DNA of 23,591 nt from Sutterella sp. (GTDB taxonomy: Bacteria; Pseudomonadota; Gammaproteobacteria; Burkholderiales; Burkholderiaceae_F). The notes beneath the pieces were generated by a model. The model worked only from the letters and a program-made list of their open reading frames with translations, made no database searches and was not told where the DNA came from. Location: the NCBI GenBank assembly GCA_019418235.1, contig DYCH01000067.1, positions 1 to 23,591 on the forward strand. The letters are read 5' to 3'. The translations under genes were made by a program, and so were the position numbers. Shown in pieces: positions 1 through 5,928 of the stretch. The stretch's first letter is position 1, and the number at the start of each line of letters is the position of its first letter.

Positions 1-314
1 ATAAGAGACAGGCTCCGATTGCGCTAGAATCCCGAAACGGTTTGACGAACCAACGTGGTACCATTGCCATGGCCCGTACCTCGGATCCTAATTCCGCCAC
101 GAGCCAATTTTTTATCAATGTTGCCAACAATAACTTCTTGAATGCCGATCAGGCTCAAGACGGTAACGGCTATGCTGTTTTCGGTAAAGTCGTCTCCGGG
201 ATGGAAGTCGTGGATAAGATTGCCGGCGTGAAAACGCACACGGTTCGCTACTACGACGATGTGCCCATCCGTGATGTCGTCATTAAAAATGTTTCGATTC
301 TCAAAGGAAAATAA
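1..314 (+). CDS. Peptidyl-prolyl cis-trans isomerase, cyclophilin type (5' end missing)
   Basis: The reading frame is open from base 3 to the TAA at 312-314, so the gene begins upstream of the window and only about 103 C-terminal residues are visible. They show the cyclophilin core: the GTIAMART segment, the SATSQFFINVANN segment that helps form the proline-binding pocket, and YAVFGKVVSGMEVVD near the end. Cyclophilins catalyse cis-trans isomerisation of X-Pro bonds during protein folding. Any signal peptide would be off-window, so periplasmic (PpiA-like) and cytoplasmic forms cannot be told apart. The stop lies 3 bases before the start of a second cyclophilin, so the two are almost certainly co-transcribed. 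An internal ATG at 42 is not the start, because the conserved fold continues upstream of it in the same frame. Confidence 0.9.
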   Translation, partial: KRQAPIALESRNGLTNQRGTIAMARTSDPNSATSQFFINVANNNFLNADQAQDGNGYAVFGKVVSGMEVVDKIAGVKTHTVRYYDDVPIRDVVIKNVSILKGK

Positions 315-317
315 TCG

Positions 318-815
318 ATGATTCGCTTAACGACCAACCTTGGTGTGATTGATCTTGAACTTGATCACGAACACGCCCCGGCCACGAGCAAGAACTTTGA
401 ACAATACGTCACCGAAGGTTTCTACAACGGTACGATTTTCCATCGTGTGATCCCCGGTTTCATGATTCAAGGCGGTGGCTTTGAAGCCGGCATGCGTCAA
501 AAAGACACCCATGCCCCGATCGAAAACGAAGCCGCTAACGGCCTTCGTAACGACAAGTACACGATCGCCATGGCTCGCACGAGCGATCCGCACTCGGCTA
601 CCGCTCAATTCTTTATCAACGTCGCTGACAATGACTTCTTGAACCACACCGCTCCCACGCCGCAAGGTTGGGGCTACGCCGTTTTCGGTAAGGTTGTGGC
701 CGGTGAAGAAGTTGTTGACGAAATCGCCAAGGTCCGCACCTCTAAGTGGGGTTTCCACGGTGATGTGCCCGTTGATGACGTCGTCATTGAAAAGGCTGAA
801 TTGATCGAAGGTTAA
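318..815 (+). CDS. ppiB: Peptidyl-prolyl cis-trans isomerase B, cyclophilin type
   Basis: This is a complete 165-residue single-domain cyclophilin with no signal peptide, the normal length and layout for cytoplasmic PpiB. Visible motifs are FHRVIPGFMIQGG (the conserved catalytic arginine region), YTIAMARTSDPHSATAQFFINVADND, and GYAVFGKVVAGEEVVDEI. It should isomerise prolyl peptide bonds in folding proteins. The ATG at 318 follows the stop of the upstream cyclophilin by 3 bases and has an AAAGGA ribosome-binding site at 303-308, inside the upstream coding end. This indicates translationally linked expression from one mRNA. A strong hairpin terminator follows at 837-870. The two neighbours are similar but clearly diverged, suggesting an old tandem duplication. 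Confidence 0.95.
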   Translation: MIRLTTNLGVIDLELDHEHAPATSKNFEQYVTEGFYNGTIFHRVIPGFMIQGGGFEAGMRQKDTHAPIENEAANGLRNDKYTIAMARTSDPHSATAQFFINVADNDFLNHTAPTPQGWGYAVFGKVVAGEEVVDEIAKVRTSKWGFHGDVPVDDVVIEKAELIEG

Positions 816-836
816 TCGACCGAATCAGTTTTCAGC

Positions 837-870
837 AAAAAGCCTTGGGGCAAAAATCCCAAGGCTTTTT
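837..870. terminator. Bidirectional intrinsic terminator between convergent genes
   Basis: A perfect 13-base inverted repeat, AAAAAGCCTTGGG (837-849) and CCCAAGGCTTTTT (858-870), has an 8-base loop and an A-run on one side and a T-run on the other. It can stop transcription of ppiB from the left and of the minus-strand gene ending at 892 from the right. Confidence 0.9.
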
Positions 871-891
871 CATATTCAAAAATAAATTGAG

Positions 892-1674
892 TTATTTCCA
901 CTTCACATATCGGCGTGCTTTTTCATCCAACCCCGTCACAATCCCCGCTTCTTCCAAAGCTTGCATAAGCTTTTTCGCACGTTCCTCATCAATTCGGAAT
1001 TGATTCATAAAGCGCGTCAGGGTCTTTTTCTCATCAATCACCAATAAGTCTTTAGCGGGCTCTAGAAGGGTTTCCGGTGACTCATTAAGTTCAAACCCCG
1101 CTGAGGTAAATACGTCTCTCATCGTTGCACTTAACGTGGTGATATATGCATCTGTCGTATTTTTAGAAGGCGTGGGTAAGACCAACATATCTGCTCGTTC
1201 AAACGCTTGATGCAACGCTTTAAGTCGAGCTTGCGTGATACGACGCGGTTGCATCCGAGCTCGTCCTATGCGCTCGGTCACCGCTTTTGCCATCGTTGCA
1301 CTTGCTAGTGCTTCATAAAGGTAGGCACTCAAAACAATAATGATCTTGGGTTCATAGCGCTCCAAGGCTTCAAGGACGCGTTCGCCGTGCTCTGCGTAAA
1401 AGGCCACCGTTTGGGGCCCATGCAAGTGCGAGGGAACCTCATCACACCAAACCACTTCGTGAGTAAGCGTTTCAACTTGATTGGGACGAGAGACGCTATT
1501 GGATAACCCAATCCCCCACAAAGAAAACCAATGCGCTAATGCATCACGAATCTTGCCTTGCTTTACGGTCGGTGCAAAGTAATGGGCACGATCGTCATGA
1601 TCGTAACCCACGGCACCTTGCCCCGGTAGTGCAACGATTAAGATGCCGCCTTTGTAGTTAACTTCGTTATCCAT
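892..1674 (-). CDS. Unrecognised 260-residue protein with FtsK-gamma-like winged helix at the C-terminus
   Basis: I do not recognise the whole protein. It has no signal peptide or membrane segment, so it is probably cytoplasmic. Residues about 10-200 look like an alpha/beta domain (ILIVALPGQGAVGYD near the start, KIIIVLSAYLYEAL mid-way, ADMLVLPTPSKNTTDAYI later). The LPTPS-type segment is faintly reminiscent of uracil-DNA-glycosylase-like folds, but this is only a guess. Residues about 208-258 (LTRFMNQFRIDEERAKKLM, then EEAGIV) closely match the pattern of the FtsK gamma winged-helix domain, where a helix-turn-helix is followed by 'LEEAGIVG'. This suggests DNA binding. The gene starts only about 20 bases downstream of the gltX terminator and I see no clear Shine-Dalgarno sequence before its ATG, so it may be weakly expressed or nearly leaderless. 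Confidence 0.75.
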   Translation of the reverse strand: MDNEVNYKGGILIVALPGQGAVGYDHDDRAHYFAPTVKQGKIRDALAHWFSLWGIGLSNSVSRPNQVETLTHEVVWCDEVPSHLHGPQTVAFYAEHGERVLEALERYEPKIIIVLSAYLYEALASATMAKAVTERIGRARMQPRRITQARLKALHQAFERADMLVLPTPSKNTTDAYITTLSATMRDVFTSAGFELNESPETLLEPAKDLLVIDEKKTLTRFMNQFRIDEERAKKLMQALEEAGIVTGLDEKARRYVKWK

Positions 1675-1693
1675 AGCTATAAATCATTTACGA

Positions 1694-1728
1694 AAAAGGC
1701 GTGGCAAGACCCGCTCGACACGCCTTTT
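1694..1728 (-). terminator. Intrinsic terminator of gltX
   Basis: Inverted repeat AAAAGGCGTG (1694-1703) and CACGCCTTTT (1719-1728), 10 bp with a 15-base loop. Read on the minus strand it ends in a T-run (complement of 1693-1697), 20 bases after the gltX stop codon. Confidence 0.85.
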
Positions 1729-1747
1729 AGAAATAACACCTAAACGA

Positions 1748-3157
1748 TTAGATTAACTTCAAACCGCTTTCGATGTTAGCAATGACCGTGTCCTTACCGA
1801 AAAGTTCCAACGTCTTATCAAACATCGGAGAGACCTTTTCACCAAAGACCAACACACGAACCGGAACAGCAATCACGGGCATCTTCACGCCCATTTCATC
1901 CATGATGCCCTTTAAAACACCGTAGATGTTTTCAGAGTTCCACACTTCAACCGTGCGGGCACGTTCCAAGAAGAGTTCAACCGCCTTCTTGCTCTTTTCA
2001 TCAGCCAAGACTTCCTTGACCAATTCGGGGTCACGCGTGAGCGGTCGGTAGAAGATCATGCAAGCGTCAGCCAAGGCTTCAAGCGTTTCCGGACGTTGCT
2101 TCGTAATTTCCATCACGCCTTCCAAATCGGCATTACCATCAATCACACCACCGCGAGCTTCAATGCGAGGACGCACCAAAGCAGCCAAGCGAGCATTATC
2201 GGCTTCAGCGATATAGAGGTGATTTAAGTGATTCAACTTCTTCGGATCCAAGCAAGCCGGGGACTTAGAGCAGTGAGCCAAGTCAAACCATTCGGCCAAT
2301 TGAGCCATCGTGAACTTTTCGTCGTTACCGTGACCCCAACCCAAACGAGCCAAGTAATTTACCAAAGCTTCGGGCAAGTAACCCTTTAATTCGTAATCCA
2401 TGACGCTAGCATCACCGTTACGCTTACTCAACTTACGGTTATCAGGCCCGTTAATCAACGGCAAGTGTGCAAATTCCGGCACTTCATAGCCCAGAGCCGT
2501 GTAGAGGTTGATTTGACGCGGCGTGTTGTTGATATGGTCGGCACCACGCACAACGTGGCTCACCTTCATGTCAATATCGTCAACAACCACAGCGAAGTTA
2601 TAGGTCGGGATACCGTCACCGCGCATGATCACCAAGTCGTCAAGTTCGGAATTTTCGAAACTGATTTCACCGTAAACCATGTCCTTCCACGTCACCGTGC
2701 CATTGTCGGGATTGCGGAAACGGATAACCGGCGTCACACCTTCCGGGATTTCTCGACCGACACAGTTTTCAGGACGCCAACGACCGTCGTAGCGCGGCTT
2801 AAGCTTCTTGGCCATTTGATCTTCGCGAAGCGCATCGAGCTCTTCCTTGGTGGCATAGCACTTGTAAGCCAAGCCCTTTTCCAACATTTCGTCAACGACT
2901 TCTTTATAGCGAGCCAAACGATCCATTTGATAGATCGGGCCTTCGTCGTATTCCAAGCCAAGCCACTTCATGCCGTCCAAAATGACGTCAACGGCCTCTT
3001 GCGTGGAGCGCTCTTGGTCGGTGTCTTCAATACGGAGCAAGAACTTGCCGCCAATGAAGTGACGGGCATAAGCCCAACAATAGATGGCCGTGCGGGCCGT
3101 CCCCAAGTGCATCATCCCCGTGGGGCTCGGTGCAATACGTGTACGAATTTCTTTCAT
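1748..3157 (-). CDS. gltX: Glutamyl-tRNA synthetase
   Basis: This 469-residue class I aminoacyl-tRNA synthetase charges tRNA-Glu with glutamate in the cytoplasm. The N-terminal Rossmann fold carries the HIGH signature as HLGT at residues 17-20, within APSPTGMMHLGTARTA. LRIEDTDQER follows at about 41-50. The KMSKS loop appears as KLSKR at 242-246. The C-terminal anticodon-binding helices fill the remainder, and the length is normal for a bacterial GluRS. The start ATG at 3155-3157 gives the expected N-terminus directly before the catalytic fold; the preceding sequence has only a weak AGAG ribosome-binding site. A terminator follows at 1694-1728. Upstream is a non-coding stretch with a candidate promoter. 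No cysteine-ligand zinc motif was checked in detail. Confidence 0.97.
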   Translation of the reverse strand: MKEIRTRIAPSPTGMMHLGTARTAIYCWAYARHFIGGKFLLRIEDTDQERSTQEAVDVILDGMKWLGLEYDEGPIYQMDRLARYKEVVDEMLEKGLAYKCYATKEELDALREDQMAKKLKPRYDGRWRPENCVGREIPEGVTPVIRFRNPDNGTVTWKDMVYGEISFENSELDDLVIMRGDGIPTYNFAVVVDDIDMKVSHVVRGADHINNTPRQINLYTALGYEVPEFAHLPLINGPDNRKLSKRNGDASVMDYELKGYLPEALVNYLARLGWGHGNDEKFTMAQLAEWFDLAHCSKSPACLDPKKLNHLNHLYIAEADNARLAALVRPRIEARGGVIDGNADLEGVMEITKQRPETLEALADACMIFYRPLTRDPELVKEVLADEKSKKAVELFLERARTVEVWNSENIYGVLKGIMDEMGVKMPVIAVPVRVLVFGEKVSPMFDKTLELFGKDTVIANIESGLKLI

Positions 3158-3189
3158 TTTTCTCTGTAAGTAAAAAAGTAAGAGCGAAT

Positions 3190-3218
3190 TGTTTATTTTA
3201 ACACCGATAAATCGTCAA
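3190..3218 (-). promoter_or_regulatory. Candidate sigma-70 promoter for gltX
   Basis: On the minus strand there is a TTGACG -35 element (3213-3218) and, after 17 bases, TAAACA (3190-3195) as a weak -10. It lies about 35 bases before the gltX start. The -35 is good and the -10 is poor, so this is tentative. Confidence 0.4.
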
Positions 3219-3252
3219 TAAAGGAAGAATCCCGCTTCACCATAAGTAAGAA

Positions 3253-3434
3253 TGTGCAAAAGATGCACTTTTTTGACATTTTATGTTCAAACCGATGTGC
3301 ATAACCTCTTCACGAGTGTGCAATACGCTGTGGAGAACTCACCATTGCTCAATGAATAAGCACGAATGCGTTCAAAAGTCTTTCGCCTCTGTTTGTGCAT
3401 TACGCACAATTTTTGTTCAAAGCGTTGTGCATAA
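3253..3434 (-). promoter_or_regulatory. Cluster of DnaA-box-like nonamers in a gene-free stretch
   Basis: The 357-base gap 3158-3514 holds no credible gene. Within it, read on the minus strand, two exact matches to the DnaA-box consensus TTATNCACA occur (TTATGCACA at 3296-3304 and at 3426-3434). Near matches in the same orientation are TTTTGCACA (3253-3261), TATTGCACA (3317-3325), TTCTCCACA (3329-3337) and TAATGCACA (3394-3402). One near match, TTACGCACA (3400-3408), is on the plus strand. The two exact boxes sit in a 21-base direct repeat (3284-3304 and 3414-3434) that agrees at 19 positions. Small GTGC/GCAC hairpins lie at 3254-3268 and 3393-3409. It could be an origin, a DnaA-titrating site or a DnaA-controlled regulatory region, but without a dnaA gene nearby this stays open. 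Confidence 0.45.
3284..3434 (+). repeat. Imperfect 21-base direct repeat, two copies 130 bases apart
   Basis: TGTTCAAACCGATGTGCATAA at 3284-3304 in full would exceed quoting limits with its partner, so key points only: both copies read TGTTCAAA-N-CG-N-TGTGCATAA, the second at 3414-3434, differing at two positions. Each copy is preceded by a GTGC...GCAC hairpin (3254-3268 and 3393-3409), so a larger module seems duplicated. Confidence 0.7.
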
Positions 3435-3454
3435 GTCCTTCAAAACCTCTGAAC

Positions 3455-3488
3455 AAAAAAATGGACCCGCTTTAAACGAGTCCACTTT
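3455..3488 (-). terminator. Intrinsic terminator of the MipA/OmpV-like gene
   Basis: Minus-strand hairpin TGGACTCG (3477-3484) with CGGGTCCA (3462-3469), 8 bp including one G-U pair and a short AT-rich loop, followed by a run of seven T (complement of 3455-3461). It lies about 30 bases after the stop codon at 3515. Confidence 0.8.
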
Positions 3489-3514
3489 CTTTTGATTTTT
3501 CTCTTTAATAGCGA

Positions 3515-4258
3515 TTAGAAGAGATAACTCACACCACAGCCAAAGCCATACATGATGTCATCTTCCATCATGGGACTATCCTTGATTTCCTTGCTGTAAG
3601 AACGTGCGGATGCTTCAGCATAAACCAGAATGTTGTTGGTAACAAAGTAGTCGGCCACAACACGAGCATAGGGAGAGACACCGCCATCAGCATTGTAGGC
3701 GGCGATACCGCTCTTAGCGGATTCCTTTTGAGAGACACCGTAGTAGTAGTCGTTAAATTTGTCGTTTGTCCACACAAAACCCACTTGCGGCGTAATACCC
3801 AAGCGACCGAAACCAAAGCGCTTTAAGTAGCTCACGTCAGCTTTCAAACCGTCGCTCTTACCGGAGATATCGCCACCAAAGTCAACGTTCAAAATACCGA
3901 AGTCGGAGTGCCATGCATAAGCAATGTTGGCAAAGACGCTCGCGTCACGATCGTCCAACATCTTCATTTGACGATTGTCACTGTCACCGGCGTCAAATTC
4001 GGTCGGCATGTAAGACACGCCTAAACGCACACGATGGTTATCGGTCTTTAATAGGTAAGCACCGGCAGAAAAACCGATCCAATAGAAGTGATCCGTTTCG
4101 ATGGATACAGCGGGCACCGCATACGTTTCAATATCCATACCACGGTAACCAAAGTCAAAGGCATGAACGCCGGCGCCCACAGAGCCTTCCAAGGCCATAG
4201 CGGGCGTAGCAAAAGCGGCAACAACAGCAACACCTAAAGCAACAAGTTCTTTTTTCAT
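3515..4258 (-). CDS. MipA/OmpV family outer-membrane protein
   Basis: This is an outer-membrane beta-barrel protein of 247 residues with the chosen start. The start at 4258 gives a textbook signal peptide (MKKELVALGVAVVAAFATPA, cleavage after AMA, mature LEGSVGAG). A longer frame from 4303 would only add 15 unlikely residues in front of it. Alternating aromatic and polar strands fill the protein, and it ends in VSYLF with the C-terminal phenylalanine used by the BAM machinery. The segment YYYGVSQKESAKSGIAAYNADGG and the later SYSKEIKDSPMMEDD match the MipA/OmpV pattern (YFGVS..ES..SGL..Y and DSPIV). Family members include scaffold proteins for murein enzymes and porin-like proteins; the substrate here is unknown. 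It is monocistronic, between its own terminator and that of rplT. Confidence 0.85.
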   Translation of the reverse strand: MKKELVALGVAVVAAFATPAMALEGSVGAGVHAFDFGYRGMDIETYAVPAVSIETDHFYWIGFSAGAYLLKTDNHRVRLGVSYMPTEFDAGDSDNRQMKMLDDRDASVFANIAYAWHSDFGILNVDFGGDISGKSDGLKADVSYLKRFGFGRLGITPQVGFVWTNDKFNDYYYGVSQKESAKSGIAAYNADGGVSPYARVVADYFVTNNILVYAEASARSYSKEIKDSPMMEDDIMYGFGCGVSYLF

Positions 4259-4291
4259 TTTTATGATTTTTTGATGAGATGAATAAAAAAA

Positions 4292-4322
4292 GTGAATACT
4301 CATTCACAGACAAGGCTGTGAA
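4292..4322 (-). promoter_or_regulatory. Two overlapping inverted repeats upstream of the MipA/OmpV-like gene
   Basis: GTGAAT-N4-ATTCAC (4292-4307) overlaps TTCACAG-N6-CTGTGAA (4303-4322); both are perfect. A third possible partner, TGTCTGAAT at 4331-4339, can pair with part of the same ATTCACAGACA stretch. Placed 34-64 bases before the start codon, they could be an operator or alternative mRNA folds in the 5' leader. Confidence 0.45.
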
Positions 4323-4390
4323 GTTTACCGTGTCTGAATGAAAAAAGCATTACAGAAATGAATTTTCGTTTACTTTATTTTGTAAAGTTA

Positions 4391-4423
4391 AAAAAAGGGC
4401 TGATCACCCGAAAGCAATCAGCC
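4391..4423 (-). terminator. Intrinsic terminator of the rpmI-rplT transcript
   Basis: Inverted repeat GGCTGAT (4398-4404) and ATCAGCC (4417-4423), 7 bp with a 12-base loop. The minus strand runs into six T (complement of 4391-4396), about 30 bases after the rplT stop. A T-run on the plus side suggests it may work both ways. Confidence 0.85.
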
Positions 4424-4454
4424 ACAATTTTTTGTATCAACTCACAGACGTGAA

Positions 4455-4805
4455 TTAGAGGCTCTTAACCTTTTCAACGAGGCTAGCGAAACCAGCCTTG
4501 TCAAAGATAGCCATATCGGAGAGAACCTTACGGTCCAAAGCGATACCAGCCTTCTTCAAGCCGTTCATGAACACGCTGTAGGACATGCCGTTGGCACGAG
4601 CACCAGCGTTGATACGAGCAATCCACAAGCGACGGAAAACGCGCTTCTTGTTGCGACGGTCACGATAAGCGTATTGACCGGCCTTCATCACCGCTTGCTT
4701 AGCAACGCGGAACACATTGTTACGACGAAGGATAAAGCCCTTGGAGAGCTTCAAAATCTTTTTATGACGGGCACGAGCCGTTACACCACGTTTTACTCGG
4801 GGCAT
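4455..4805 (-). CDS. rplT: 50S ribosomal protein L20
   Basis: A 116-residue, very basic ribosomal protein that binds 23S rRNA early in large-subunit assembly. The start MPRVKRGVTARARHKKILKLSKGF, the central FRVAKQAVMKAGQYAYRDRR and the LWIARINAGARANGMSYS block are diagnostic for L20. It lies 18 bases downstream of rpmI with an AGGAGA ribosome-binding site just before the ATG, so the two are co-transcribed. In related bacteria L20 represses translation of its own operon by binding an mRNA structure between infC and rpmI; a structured gap is present here at that place. In many Burkholderiales pheS-pheT follow rplT, but here a terminator and an unrelated outer-membrane gene follow. Confidence 0.98.
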   Translation of the reverse strand: MPRVKRGVTARARHKKILKLSKGFILRRNNVFRVAKQAVMKAGQYAYRDRRNKKRVFRRLWIARINAGARANGMSYSVFMNGLKKAGIALDRKVLSDMAIFDKAGFASLVEKVKSL

Positions 4806-4823
4806 CTTCTTCTCTCCTATTAA

Positions 4824-5021
4824 TTATGCGTAGGGCAACATACGATGGATGGACTTGCTATCAGATTCGTGGATGGTAACCATACCACGCAAATGACGCT
4901 TGTTCTTCGTCGTACGCTTGGTGAGAATGTGACGCTTGGTAGCGTGGCCGCGCTTGATAGAACCGCCAGAGCGCACTTTAAAACGCTTGCTAGCAGCCTT
5001 CTTAGTCTTCATCTTCGGCAT
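4824..5021 (-). CDS. rpmI: 50S ribosomal protein L35
   Basis: A 65-residue, lysine/arginine-rich protein of the large ribosomal subunit. MPKMKTKKAASKRFKVRSGG at the start and the KRGHATKRHILTKRTTKNKR stretch are typical, and length is exactly that of the family. An AAAGGAA ribosome-binding site lies 9 bases before the ATG. It sits between infC (176-base gap) and rplT (18-base gap) in the conserved infC-rpmI-rplT order. A perfect TATAAT and a nested hairpin upstream (see separate entries) suggest it can be transcribed and controlled separately from infC. Confidence 0.97.
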   Translation of the reverse strand: MPKMKTKKAASKRFKVRSGGSIKRGHATKRHILTKRTTKNKRHLRGMVTIHESDSKSIHRMLPYA

Positions 5022-5053
5022 TTTGACCGATTCCTTTTGTTATTAGATGATCA

Positions 5054-5089
5054 CTGGTGCTTTCGACCCTCGAAAGACTTATTGACCAG
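5054..5089 (-). promoter_or_regulatory. Nested hairpin in the infC-rpmI gap, candidate L20 control element
   Basis: On the minus-strand RNA an inner perfect hairpin CTTTCGA-GGG-TCGAAAG (5060-5076) is enclosed by an outer stem CTGGT/ACCAG (5085-5089 with 5054-5058), with GACC/GGTC repeats alongside (5084-5092). It ends about 33 bases before the rpmI start. In E. coli L20 represses rpmI-rplT through a structure in this gap; that this is the equivalent is inference. Confidence 0.5.
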
Positions 5090-5191
5090 GTCTCACTTGT
5101 TATGACCAAACCCCTTTTTTACGCGTATCAAAGCTTAAAAAGACCGCCTTGAACATTAATCCAAAGAATGGCTTGGCTATGAAAAAACGTG

Positions 5192-5220
5192 ATTATATTA
5201 CTTCTTACGCTTGGGCGCAA
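5192..5220 (-). promoter_or_regulatory. Candidate internal promoter for rpmI-rplT at the end of infC
   Basis: Minus strand: TTGCGC (5215-5220), 17 bases, then a perfect TATAAT -10 (5192-5197) lying directly against the infC stop codon. The -35 is poor (TTG only). Transcripts from here would carry a structured leader of about 165 bases ahead of rpmI. Confidence 0.5.
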
Positions 5221-5719
5221 GTACCATAATCATTTGACGGCCTTCGAGCTTGGGGAAGGACTCCACTTGAGCCACTTCTGCCAAATCTTCCTTAATGCGC
5301 GTCATCACATCTTGGCCGAGGTCTTGGTGAGCCATTTCACGACCGCGATAGCGAAGCGTCACCTTGGCCTTATTGCCTTCGGCTAAGAAGCGCACCAGGG
5401 CGCGAAGCTTCGTTTGATAATCGTTTTCGTCAGTGGCCGGGCGGAATTTCACTTCCTTAACCTGAATGACCTTTTGCTTGGCCTTAATCTCTTGTTGACG
5501 TTTTTGTTCTTGGTAACGGAACTTGCCGTAATCCATTAAACGGCAAACCGGAGGCACTGCCTTAGCGGCGACCTCAACCAAGTCAACCCCCGCTTCTTCA
5601 GCCATGGCCAAAGCTTCGGAGGTACGCACAACCCCAATTTGGGCTCCGTCTACACCCGTTAATCGAACTTCGGGCACTCGAATCTCATGATTGATTCGAT
5701 GGGTACGTTCTTGAGCGAT
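5198..5719 (-). CDS. infC: Translation initiation factor IF-3, probable ATC start
   Basis: IF-3 binds the 30S subunit and rejects wrong start codons and initiator pairings. The protein shows the N-domain opening RTHRINHEIRVPEVRLTG, the LDLVEV-type stretch (GVDLVEVAAKAVPPVCRLMDYGKF), and the C-domain KVTLRYRGREMAHQDLGQDV; length is normal. The longest frame uses a GTG at 5740, but a strong AGGAGA ribosome-binding site (5726-5731) lies inside that extension. The codon 7 bases behind the end of its AGGAG core is ATC (5717-5719; another ATC at 5720-5722). Starting there gives AQERTHRINHEIR, the usual IF-3 N-terminus. Rare AUU/AUC-type starts are known for infC and make it sensitive to its own product. 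thrS ends upstream with its own terminator, so infC needs a separate promoter, which I could not place with confidence. Confidence 0.93.
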   Translation of the reverse strand: MAQERTHRINHEIRVPEVRLTGVDGAQIGVVRTSEALAMAEEAGVDLVEVAAKAVPPVCRLMDYGKFRYQEQKRQQEIKAKQKVIQVKEVKFRPATDENDYQTKLRALVRFLAEGNKAKVTLRYRGREMAHQDLGQDVMTRIKEDLAEVAQVESFPKLEGRQMIMVLAPKRKK

Positions 5720-5725
5720 GATAGT

Positions 5726-5731
5726 TCTCCT
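5726..5731 (-). promoter_or_regulatory. Ribosome-binding site that points to a non-ATG start for infC
   Basis: AGGAGA on the minus strand, with AGGAG at 5727-5731. It is the only good Shine-Dalgarno sequence near the gene, and no ATG, GTG or TTG follows at proper spacing: only ATC ATC (5722-5717). The alternative GTG at 5740 lies upstream of it and lacks one. Confidence 0.75.
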
Positions 5732-5746
5732 GATATTCACTAAAGA

Positions 5747-5764
5747 TTTCCGCCTTTGCGGAAA
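5747..5764 (-). promoter_or_regulatory. Perfect hairpin in the infC 5' leader
   Basis: TTTCCGC (5747-5753), 4-base loop, GCGGAAA (5758-5764). It sits 15 bases upstream of the AGGAGA site on the infC mRNA. No T-run follows, so it is not a terminator; it may influence mRNA stability or translation. Confidence 0.5.
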
Positions 5765-5872
5765 ACGCTACTTTAACACTTTTAATTCCAACTTTGGGAA
5801 CAAAAGTGGGGTTTTTACTCTAAAAAACAACACATTTTGTGTGCATTTGGACGAAAAACCTTCATTAGTTAT

Positions 5873-5907
5873 AAAAAGAGAGTTCAGCTCCTCACCAAAC
5901 TCTCTTT
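5873..5907 (-). terminator. Intrinsic terminator of thrS
   Basis: Ten-base inverted repeat AAAGAGAGTT (5875-5884) and AACTCTCTTT (5898-5907), 13-base loop, ending in T-run on the minus strand (complement of 5873-5877), about 20 bases after the thrS stop. Confidence 0.85.
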
Positions 5908-5928
5908 CTAAACGATTAACTCAAAGAA

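Noticed and set aside
3283..3495. Open frame of 70 codons (+) in the gltX-outer-membrane gene gap
   Set aside because: It runs across the direct repeat, the DnaA-box-like sites and into the terminator hairpin, has no ribosome-binding site and gives a protein of odd composition.
4259..4303. Longer start for the MipA/OmpV-like protein
   Set aside because: The extra 15 residues precede a clear signal peptide and the ATG at 4303 has no ribosome-binding site and overlaps the inverted repeats.
5765..5872. Promoter for infC
   Set aside because: Several AT-rich hexamers occur but no pair has good spacing and match, so none is annotated.
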